Shown here: piece after piece, positions 33,622 through 39,413 of the stretch
How the letters are laid out: every line of letters begins with the position of its first letter
How positions within the stretch are numbered: position 1 is the first letter of the stretch
Source: Caldilineaceae bacterium
GTDB taxonomy: Bacteria; Chloroflexota; Anaerolineae; Caldilineales; Caldilineaceae
NCBI GenBank assembly: GCA_019637695.1
Contig: JAHBVG010000066.1
Coordinates: 1 to 39,413, forward strand
DNA length: 39,413 bases
Direction: 5' to 3'
Translations under genes and position numbers: made by a program
Notes under the pieces: model-generated
Seen by the model: the letters and a program-made list of their open reading frames with translations, nothing else
Database searches by the model: none
Told to the model about the DNA's origin: nothing

Positions 33622-33770
33622 GGAGATTGGAGATTAGAGATTGGTCTCGTCGAGTTTCTGAAATCTCCTAATCGCGCCGACCGCAGCGGTCGGCAATCGC
33701 TTGTTAACCGGGATTAAGCGATCAGGAGATTTCAGATGCTCTACGAAAACGCCAATCTCTAATCTCCAAT
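33622..33770. repeat. Nested inverted heptamer hairpin element, (AGATTGG)n family
   Basis: Outer arms: ATTGGAGATTAGAGATTGG (33626-33644) and its perfect complement at 33752-33770. Inner arms: CTGAAATCTCC (33659-33669) against GGAGATTTCAG (33725-33735). At the centre is GCCGACCGC-A-GCGGTCGGC (33676-33694), a 9-bp palindrome. The right outer arm contains the stop codon of the glycosylase-like gene. Confidence 0.93.
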
Positions 33771-35006
33771 TTCATCCAAAATCGCGGCGCGCCACGGCGC
33801 GGGGATCTGCTCGCCCAGGGCCAGGGATTTGGCGCCGATGAAAATCATCAACTCGCGCAGGGAATGGGCGATGGCAGCGCCAGCTTCGGTCGTAACATAG
33901 TCCTCGCTTTCGGGATAGATCGCGTAGATCTGGTAGATCCCGGTTTTGCGGTTGAGTTGCGAATCCATGCGCCCGATGAAACGCTCGCCGTGGAGGATAG
34001 GCAGCACGTAATAGCCGTATTGCCGCTTCTCTTTGGGGACGTAGATTTCGATGCGGTAGTTGAAATTGAAAAGCGATTCGGTGCGCTGACGGTCGCAGAT
34101 CAGGTTGTCGAAGGGCGAAAGGAAGACCGTGCGCGGCTGCCAATCCCCGCGCCGGATGGCGTCGAGAACGGGCAGGCTCTCGCCATGGATGAACCACTCG
34201 CCGGGCCAGACTGTCTCCCTATCCACAATTTGGGCAGGGAGGATCGTCCCCACTGCCGCCAATTCGGCCAGCCGCTGGGGAAGGTCGGGGTATTGGTTGC
34301 GAATGAAATGATTTTTGATCTGCTTGGGCGTGGCGATCCCCAGGGCGCGCAGCGAACGACCGGCGCTGAGGCGTACCACATCCTCTTCGGTCCACGGCTC
34401 GTGATCCACCCAGTCGGGCAGCCACTTTTCGGTGAGATGCCAAAATTTGGCGTTGCCGTTGCGCCCAATCGCCATCACCTGCCCGCGATCATGCAGAAAA
34501 TCGAGCATCCGCGTGACGCTGCGTCCCGAAGACCAGCCCGTGGATTCCCACGCCACTGCGGCCAGATCCTCAAAATCGCCCGTCGTCAGCGGGCCTTCCT
34601 CGGCCAGACGGTCGAGGATGTGCTGGCGCAGATCATCATTGGCGGCCACCCAATCGCGCACACGCTGCCCCCATGCGCCGCCGCTCGTCGATTCCCGTCG
34701 CTTCCAATGGGCGAAGAGCGGAAAATCTTCGGTGCGCACAAAGGACGCGCAGTGCGCCCACGATTCGAAGATCAACCGATCTTCTTGTAACCGGTCAAGC
34801 AGGGTCGGATCGAAGGGGCCCAACCGACTCCAGAGAACCAGCAACTGGGTGCGTTCCACGGCGCGGATGGGATCGATCTGCACACAGTTGAGGATACGGA
34901 AGATTTCCACGATCCCTTCGAGCGTGGCTGGCAGGCGTGGTCCTGAGAGTCGTTGGGCGGCGACAGCCAAACACTGCGCCTGGGTGGGGGATAGGGTCAC
35001 AGTCAT
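33759..35006 (-). CDS. Winged-helix DNA glycosylase, AlkX/YcaQ (HTH_42) family
   Basis: Protein of 415 residues of the family that includes E. coli YcaQ/AlkX and Streptomyces AlkZ, which excise alkylated or crosslinked bases. The catalytic QxD signature is seen in NCVQIDPIRAVERTQLLVLWSRLG (Gln43, Asp45). Other family segments are FESWAHCASFVRTEDFPLF, FLSPFDNLICDRQRTESLFNFNYRIEIYVPKEKRQYGYYVLPILHGERFIGRMDSQ. The N-terminus uses ATG 35006, which overlaps the stop of the upstream M20 peptidase (ATGA). The last residues EIGD and the TAG stop are encoded by the heptamer array at 33752-33770, so the C-terminus was shaped by the repeat. Confidence 0.92.
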   Translation of the reverse strand: MTVTLSPTQAQCLAVAAQRLSGPRLPATLEGIVEIFRILNCVQIDPIRAVERTQLLVLWSRLGPFDPTLLDRLQEDRLIFESWAHCASFVRTEDFPLFAHWKRRESTSGGAWGQRVRDWVAANDDLRQHILDRLAEEGPLTTGDFEDLAAVAWESTGWSSGRSVTRMLDFLHDRGQVMAIGRNGNAKFWHLTEKWLPDWVDHEPWTEEDVVRLSAGRSLRALGIATPKQIKNHFIRNQYPDLPQRLAELAAVGTILPAQIVDRETVWPGEWFIHGESLPVLDAIRRGDWQPRTVFLSPFDNLICDRQRTESLFNFNYRIEIYVPKEKRQYGYYVLPILHGERFIGRMDSQLNRKTGIYQIYAIYPESEDYVTTEAGAAIAHSLRELMIFIGAKSLALGEQIPAPWRAAILDEIGD

Positions 35007-36151
35007 GAGAGCATGGCCTCGGCAATCGCTTTATAACCTTGTGCGGCGGCAATGAGATCCTCGATCTTCAGCTTTTCATCGACAATGTGGGCGTCACTTT
35101 CCAGCCCAGGACCAAAGCCCACCGTGGGGATGGCCGCGATACCGGCGCTCCAGGCGGCGTTGGTGCAGAAACGATAAGCGCTGGGAGACGCGTTCAGGCC
35201 GATCCCGTGCAGCGCGCTCAATGATTTCTGCACATAGGGCTCATCCTCAGGCAGGAGCCAGGCCGGAAAGAACTTTTCTTGAACAAAGGTGTAACTATTG
35301 TAGCTGTTGTATTTGCCGATGCCAATCGTGGCGTTGAGTTTGATATCGGACAGTTCGCGCCGTTCCACAATAGATCTCAGCACGCCATCGGCGCGTTCGC
35401 CGGGCAAGAGCCGCCGATCATAGGTGACTCGGCAGAGGCTGGGGATGACCGAGTGGCCGGGGTAGGGATCGGAGATAATGTCGGTGAGGGCGAAGATGGC
35501 CGGCCCCATCAAGCTATCTTCGGGCAGGGCCAGAGCCTCGATGGCGGCGATGACGCGCATCATGTCGAGTACGGCGTTGCGCCCCTGCTGTGGGGCCGAC
35601 GAATGGGAGGGTTTGCCCACCGTCTCTAAATGGACTTCGGCGCGTCCCCGACCGCCGCGGGCCAAATTGAGACCGGTGGCCTCGCCGATCACGACAAAGT
35701 CCGCGCCGGTCTGCGCCACGACTTTTTCCAATGCGACGCCTTCCAATACTTCTTCTAAGACCGACGCGCTGATCACGACTTTTCCCGCCAATTTGTTGCG
35801 GTCGAGCGAGGCCGCGGCATAGACCATCGCCGCCAGCGCGCCCTTCATGTCGGCGGCGCCGCGGCCGTGCAAAGCGCCATCCATGATCTCACCGCTAAAG
35901 GGATCAAGTTTCCACGGCGCGCCTGGCGCAATGCCGACAGTATCCATATGGGCGTCGTAGACAATAGTTGATCCTGGCTGCTTGCCGGTAATGATGCCGA
36001 TGATATTGCCAGCTTCATCCACGCTGACGCTGTCAAAATTCAGGCTTTTCATCTCAAGTTCGACGCGTTGGGCCACCTTGCGTTCATCCCCACTGAGGCT
36101 GGGCATACGCACCAGATCGCGGGCAAACGAGATCAGTTTACCGATTTCCAT
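35003..36151 (-). CDS. M20 family metallopeptidase/deacylase (YgeY-like)
   Basis: Zinc hydrolase of 382 residues of the M20/ArgE/DapE family, closest in layout to YgeY. Metal ligands are visible in DAHMD (His68, Asp70), GRGAADMKG (Asp101), the general base pair EE (Glu133, Glu134 in SVLEEVLEG), a conserved acidic residue in VIGEATGLNLARGGRGR, and the last histidine in SDAHIVDEKL near the C-terminus. The dimerisation domain sits at about 180-290 (GKPSHSSAPQQGRNAVLDMM). ATG 36151 has GGAGG five bases upstream. Substrate is unknown; YgeY-type enzymes are linked to purine or selenium-dependent catabolism in other bacteria. Confidence 0.9.
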   Translation of the reverse strand: MEIGKLISFARDLVRMPSLSGDERKVAQRVELEMKSLNFDSVSVDEAGNIIGIITGKQPGSTIVYDAHMDTVGIAPGAPWKLDPFSGEIMDGALHGRGAADMKGALAAMVYAAASLDRNKLAGKVVISASVLEEVLEGVALEKVVAQTGADFVVIGEATGLNLARGGRGRAEVHLETVGKPSHSSAPQQGRNAVLDMMRVIAAIEALALPEDSLMGPAIFALTDIISDPYPGHSVIPSLCRVTYDRRLLPGERADGVLRSIVERRELSDIKLNATIGIGKYNSYNSYTFVQEKFFPAWLLPEDEPYVQKSLSALHGIGLNASPSAYRFCTNAAWSAGIAAIPTVGFGPGLESDAHIVDEKLKIEDLIAAAQGYKAIAEAMLS

Positions 36152-36286
36152 AGGGCCTCCAAAGATTGATAGATTTCGACGGTAGACGGTCGCAATTTGG
36201 TCTTATTTCTATCCGACAGAGGAATTTCTCTTTTGATAAAGTAAATTTACATAGAGATAGCCCCTACAGAGGGAGGAGAGATTCCA

Positions 36287-36382
36287 ATGATTCACGCAAT
36301 ACCGGCTGACATGATTATTGTTCTACTAGGCCTCGCAACCTGGCTAAGCTTTCGTCTTGACAAGTCTGATGATACGAATTGA
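36287..36382 (+). CDS. Small single-span membrane protein (31 residues)
   Basis: Small ORF whose product begins MIHAIPADMIIVLLGLATWL and continues with a short charged tail (FRLDKSDDTN). The hydrophobic stretch at about 9-21 suggests one short membrane span. It is supported by a very strong Shine-Dalgarno, GGAGGAG (36272-36278), eight bases before ATG 36287, and by a hairpin with a T-rich flank eight bases after its stop. The surrounding DNA is more AT-rich than neighbouring genes. TTGATA (36233-36238) could be a -35 box, but the -10 is weak. No family is recognised, and expression is inferred only from the signals around it. Confidence 0.62.
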   Translation: MIHAIPADMIIVLLGLATWLSFRLDKSDDTN

Positions 36383-36389
36383 TCATGAT

Positions 36390-36432
36390 GCGTGAAACGT
36401 GGGCTGTACAGCATCACGTTTCACGCTTTATA
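36390..36432 (+). terminator. Terminator-like hairpin after the small ORF
   Basis: GCGTGAAACGTG (36390-36401) pairs perfectly with CACGTTTCACGC (36415-36426), followed by TTTATATT. The arms also look like a (CGTGAAA)-type heptamer repeat, so the hairpin may be a repeat reused as a terminator. Confidence 0.68.
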
Positions 36433-36589
36433 TTCCGGTTCCCCTATTATGCAGATTTCATCCCCAGCCGCCAATCTTTGATCCCATTCTGCCCAATTTC
36501 TTACCGGGTACACCCACACAATTCTTAGGAAAGCACCGCGGGCAGGTCACCTTTTTGCGCCGTTTTACAAACCCCCTGTCTCTCAGGTA

Positions 36590-36629
36590 CACTGACCCAC
36601 ACCCAAGGTGATGGGTTCAGTGTGCTTTT
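36590..36629 (+). terminator. Leader hairpin upstream of moxR-like gene
   Basis: CACTGACCC (36590-36598) pairs with GGGTTCAGTG (36613-36622) with one bulge, followed by TGCTTTTC. It ends 25 bp before the start codon of the MoxR gene, so it may be an upstream terminator or an attenuator. Confidence 0.5.
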
Positions 36630-36653
36630 CTGTTCCCCAAGGAGTCTCTCCCA

Positions 36654-37637
36654 ATGAGTCAAATGATCCGCACCTTTCGCTCGATCGACGATACCAGGCA
36701 GGCGCTTTGTGATCATCAATATATCGCCAGCGATGAGATCGCGACGACCACGTATCTTTCCCAACAACTGGGCAAACCGCTCTTGACCGAGGGGCCAGCC
36801 GGGGTGGGGAAGACGGAACTGGCCAAGGCCATTGCCGCATCTACAGGGCGTGAGTTGATCCGTTTGCAGTGTTACGAAGGGTTGGATGAAACCAAAGCCC
36901 TCTATGAATGGGAGTATGCCAAGCAGTTGCTCTATACACAGCTTCTGCGCGATAAGCTACAACAGACGCTCTCAGACGCTCAAAATCTGACCGAAGCCGC
37001 GGACCGTCTGGCCCAAGAAGAAGACGTCTTCTTCTCCATGCGCTTCCTGTTACAGCGTCCATTGCTGCGCGCCATCCTCAGCGAGAAGCCGACAGTGCTG
37101 CTCGTGGACGAGATCGACCGCGCCGACGCCGAGTTTGAGGCGTTCCTTTTGGAGGTGTTGAGCGATTTCCAGGTGAGCGTGCCCGAATTGGGTACGCTGG
37201 TGGCCGTCCACCGGCCGTTGGTGCTGCTGACCAGCAACAACACGCGCGAGTTGAGCGAGGCGCTCAAGCGGCGTTGTCTCTACCTCTTCATCGGCTATCC
37301 TTCGGTGGAACAGGAATTGGACGTGGTGCGGCTCAAGGTCCCCGAACTTTCGCCCAAACTGGCGCGTCAGGCTGTGGAACTCGTCCAAAGGTTGCGCGAT
37401 ATGGAACTGCGCAAATCGCCGTCCATCAGCGAGACGTTGGATTGGGCGCACTCACTGGTTGCCCTCAACGCCGATAGCCTGGACAAAAAGACCCTCGACA
37501 ACACGCTCAGCGTCCTTCTCAAACATGAGACCGATCTGCGCAAGGTCAAACGCCAACTGGAGCGGGGCAGCGGTAACCCCGGTGAAGGCGGCGATGATTG
37601 GGATCAGGACGTGCGGCGACGAGCGCGATGGAACTGA
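36654..37637 (+). CDS. MoxR-family AAA+ ATPase
   Basis: ATPase of 327 residues of the MoxR class, chaperones that insert metals or assemble enzyme complexes together with a VWA protein. Walker A is GPAGVGKT (47-54), Walker B is VLLVDEIDRAD, sensor 1 is VLLTSNNTRELSEALKRRC, in which the last arginines form the arginine-finger region. The signature LIRLQCYEGLDETKALYEWEYAKQLL is typical of the CoxD-like branch. ATG 36654 has AAGGAG eight bases upstream. The C-terminal tail is charged (ERGSGNPGEGGDDWDQDVRRRARW). The VWA/CoxE-like gene follows after a 97-bp hairpin repeat and is its likely partner. Confidence 0.95.
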   Translation: MSQMIRTFRSIDDTRQALCDHQYIASDEIATTTYLSQQLGKPLLTEGPAGVGKTELAKAIAASTGRELIRLQCYEGLDETKALYEWEYAKQLLYTQLLRDKLQQTLSDAQNLTEAADRLAQEEDVFFSMRFLLQRPLLRAILSEKPTVLLVDEIDRADAEFEAFLLEVLSDFQVSVPELGTLVAVHRPLVLLTSNNTRELSEALKRRCLYLFIGYPSVEQELDVVRLKVPELSPKLARQAVELVQRLRDMELRKSPSISETLDWAHSLVALNADSLDKKTLDNTLSVLLKHETDLRKVKRQLERGSGNPGEGGDDWDQDVRRRARWN

Positions 37638-37639
37638 GA

Positions 37640-37723
37640 AATGAGTAATGAGTAATGAATGGGCGACAAATTGGCCGCATGCTGAGATCCCAACTTTGTC
37701 TACGACTTTACTCATTACTCATT
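37640..37723. repeat. Inverted heptamer arrays, (ATGAGTA)n family
   Basis: AATGAGTAATGAGTA (37640-37654) and TACTCATTACTCATT (37709-37723) are perfect inverted 15-bp arms, identical to those at 19032-19077. The spacer of 54 bases is unrelated. The right arm runs into the Shine-Dalgarno AAGGAGG of the next gene. Confidence 0.93.
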
Positions 37724-37734
37724 AAGGAGGCTAC

Positions 37735-39114
37735 ATGGAAAACCGAATTGTAAAATTTATCGCTGCGTTGCGCGGCGGCGGGGTGCGGGTTTCGCTGGCG
37801 GAGAGCGCAGATGCCTTCGCCGCCGTCGATAATCTGGGCATTCAAGATCGGGAAGCCTTCCGGCTGAGTCTGCGCGCCACGCTGGTGAAAGAAGCCAAGG
37901 ATCTGCCCACGTTCGAGGAGCTTTTCCCCATCTTCTTCGACAACAGCGGCGCGCCGCCGATGATGAATCTGACCGAAGATATGACAGCGGAGGAGGCGCA
38001 GATGCTGGCCGAAGCGCTGCGTCAATTCAGCGGCAAGTTGCGCGAGATGATAGAACGGCTGCTCAAGGGTGAGCAACTGAGCAAGGAAGAGCTACAACAG
38101 TTGGGGCAGATGGTGGGCCTCAACCGCGCCGACGATATGCGTTACCGCGAGTGGATGGCACGGCGCATGATGAAAGCGCTCCAATTCGACGAGGTCCGCG
38201 ACGCCATGAAGGAGATCATGGAGTTGATGGCCAAAATGGGGATGAACAAAGAGCGTCTCGACCAGATGCGCCAGTTGATCCAGGCCAACATGCAGGGTAT
38301 GCAGGAGCAGCTCCGCCAGCACGCCGGCCAGCAGATCGCCGAAAACATGGCCGAGCAAGATCCCCAAGAGGCGATGGACGGGTTGATGAATCGCCCCTTC
38401 AACGCCCTCTCGGATAGCGATATGCAGACCTTGCGCCAGCAGGTGCGCCGCCTGGCCGCGCTTTTGCGCAGCCGCATTGCCTTACGCCAAAAACGGGCCA
38501 AGAGCGGTCAACTCGACGCCAAAGCGACGATCCGCGCCAATTTGCGCCACGGCAGCGTCCCCTTCGACATCAAACATCGCGATCGCACTGTCAAGCCCAA
38601 GCTGATCGTCATCTGCGACATCAGCACATCCATGCGTTATTGCTCTGAACTGATGTTGGGGCTGCTCTACGAACTTCAGGATCAGGTGAGCAAGACCCAC
38701 GCCTTCGCCTTCATCGATCATCTGGAGTACATTACACCGGATTTTCAGGGCAACGACGCCAACACGGCGATCCAACAGGTGCTGGTGCGGATGCCGCCCG
38801 GCTACTACAGCACGGATCTGGGCCACGCCTTCCAAAACTTTGCCGATCAATATTTGGATACAGTGGACAGCCGCACTACCTTCATCATGGTGGGGGATGG
38901 GCGCAACAACTACAACGATCCGCGGTTGGATCTCTTCCGCGAGATGGCGCGGCGCAGCCGGCGTACTCTTTGGCTCAACCCCGAATCGCCCCTCCTGTGG
39001 GGTTCTGGCGACAGCGATATGCTAGACTACGCGCCGATCTGTGATACGATTTTGCAGGTAAGCACCATGGCGGAACTCACCGCCGCCGTCGATAAGATGT
39101 TGGTGGAACGCTAA
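37735..39114 (+). CDS. VWA domain-containing CoxE-like protein
   Basis: Protein of 459 residues with a helical, charged N-terminal half (Met/Gln/Glu-rich, about 60-240) and a C-terminal von Willebrand A domain. The metal-ion-dependent adhesion site is present as CDISTSM (Asp295, Ser297, Ser299), with further conserved positions in STDLGHAFQNF (Thr/Asp) and TTFIMVGDGRNNY. This is the CoxE-like family, which works with MoxR/CoxD ATPases, for instance in assembling the molybdenum-copper active site of CO dehydrogenase; no cox structural genes are present here, so another client is likely. ATG 37735 has AAGGAGG four bases upstream. Confidence 0.93.
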   Translation: MENRIVKFIAALRGGGVRVSLAESADAFAAVDNLGIQDREAFRLSLRATLVKEAKDLPTFEELFPIFFDNSGAPPMMNLTEDMTAEEAQMLAEALRQFSGKLREMIERLLKGEQLSKEELQQLGQMVGLNRADDMRYREWMARRMMKALQFDEVRDAMKEIMELMAKMGMNKERLDQMRQLIQANMQGMQEQLRQHAGQQIAENMAEQDPQEAMDGLMNRPFNALSDSDMQTLRQQVRRLAALLRSRIALRQKRAKSGQLDAKATIRANLRHGSVPFDIKHRDRTVKPKLIVICDISTSMRYCSELMLGLLYELQDQVSKTHAFAFIDHLEYITPDFQGNDANTAIQQVLVRMPPGYYSTDLGHAFQNFADQYLDTVDSRTTFIMVGDGRNNYNDPRLDLFREMARRSRRTLWLNPESPLLWGSGDSDMLDYAPICDTILQVSTMAELTAAVDKMLVER

Positions 39115-39140
39115 TGTCGATGAAATAGCTTGAGTGTTCT

Positions 39141-39209
39141 GGAGATTGTCGATTGCAGCAATCGGCGAGATTAGGCGATTCAGACAATCGCTTAATCTCC
39201 CAATCTCTT
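39141..39209. repeat. Inverted heptamer/octamer arrays upstream of the Uma2 gene
   Basis: GAGATTAGGCGATT (39167-39180) pairs with AATCGCTTAATCTC (39186-39199) at 13 of 14 positions around CAGAC. A smaller palindrome GATTGC/GCAATC lies at 39151-39163. Units are of the AGATTGG/AGCGATTA type also seen at 15785-15909 and 33622-33770. Confidence 0.85.
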
Positions 39210-39236
39210 AGGCTACTTGGCGCAAGGAGATCGACG

Positions 39237-39413
39237 GTGACGATAAACTCGGTCGATAAAGATCCGACAACGACGCTTTCCCCTGGCGAGGTTGTCTATC
39301 CTGATTCGGATGGCAAACCTATGGGCGAAACTGGAATTCATGTCAAAACGATTCTGCACTTGTATGGAGCGCTGATTGGGTTGTATGCCCGACAGCAGCG
39401 AACAGATGTCTAC
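39237..39413 (+). CDS. Uma2 (DUF820) family protein, 5' part only
   Basis: The first 59 codons of a gene cut by the window end. GTG 39237 has AAGGAG seven bases upstream. The segment VVYPDSDGKPMGETGIHVKT followed by ILHLYGALIGLYARQQRTDVY matches the N-terminus of Uma2 proteins, which have a PD-(D/E)XK nuclease-like fold and are very common in Cyanobacteria and Chloroflexota, usually in many copies. The catalytic residues would lie beyond the window, so activity cannot be judged. The function of the family is not established. Confidence 0.8.
   Translation, partial: MTINSVDKDPTTTLSPGEVVYPDSDGKPMGETGIHVKTILHLYGALIGLYARQQRTDVY

Overview
The window looks like a chromosomal segment of a free-living bacterium, most likely of the phylum Chloroflexota (Caldilineae/Anaerolineae-like). 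This is an inference from the gene mix, not from a marker gene: AmaP-like protein, a bactofilin with a long proline-rich tail, CHAT/TPR proteins, DUF1257/DUF2997, DUF1638, an Uma2 gene, many lipoprotein or anchored surface proteins, moderately high G+C, and frequent GTG/TTG starts. No rRNA, tRNA, CRISPR array, transposase or phage gene was found.

Layout. 1-4.1 kb: a short TatA-like gene, an O-antigen-ligase-type membrane protein on the minus strand, a beta-helix-like membrane-anchored protein behind a near-consensus promoter, and ribosomal protein L25 ending in a strong bidirectional terminator. 4.1-9.1 kb (minus): LysM/M23 peptidase, hpt, an anchored GH99-like/SH3 protein, a CoA-type Nudix hydrolase and an AmaP-like protein. 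9.4-13.3 kb (plus): metallophosphoesterase, methyltransferase, GT-B glycosyltransferase and a Gfo/Idh/MocA dehydrogenase, then a terminator. 13.6-16.9 kb (minus): bifunctional aldolase/short-chain dehydrogenase, and a DUF1257 - DUF2997 - DUF2997-like trio. 17.1-20.6 kb (plus): gmk, a rhomboid protease and malQ. 20.8-23 kb (minus): cobU and a membrane-fused spermidine-synthase-like protein. 23.2-29 kb (minus): a tightly coupled three-gene unit with two ATGA overlaps, encoding a membrane TPR protein, a FecR-like lipoprotein and a 1127-residue secreted TPR-CHAT protein. 29.3-31.5 kb (minus): a medium-chain dehydrogenase and bactofilin. 31.9-39.4 kb: an unrecognised helical protein with a twin-arginine motif (plus); DUF1638, AlkX/YcaQ-like glycosylase and M20 peptidase (minus); a 31-residue small membrane ORF, a MoxR ATPase, a VWA/CoxE-like protein and the start of an Uma2 gene (plus).

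The most striking feature is a repeat system. Most intergenic gaps, and parts of at least two reading frames, are filled with degenerate 7-bp tandem repeats of many sequence families (GGGGACT, CTGCCGT, ATGAGTA, GGTGACT, TATTGGA, GCAGGTA, AAAGGCA, AGATTGG and others). In many gaps the arrays sit as two arms in inverted orientation, so the whole gap can fold into a hairpin, sometimes with a second nested hairpin. Several genes take their stop codon from an array, and in the O-antigen ligase gene the arrays are translated as heptapeptide repeats without breaking the frame. A second dispersed family, a larger imperfect inverted repeat, occurs twice, each time directly upstream of a strong sigma-70-like promoter. 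These repeats and the CHAT operon are the best candidates for something not well described.

All calls come from reading the sequence by eye. No database search, folding program or repeat finder was run, so family names rest on motif recognition, and repeat boundaries are approximate.
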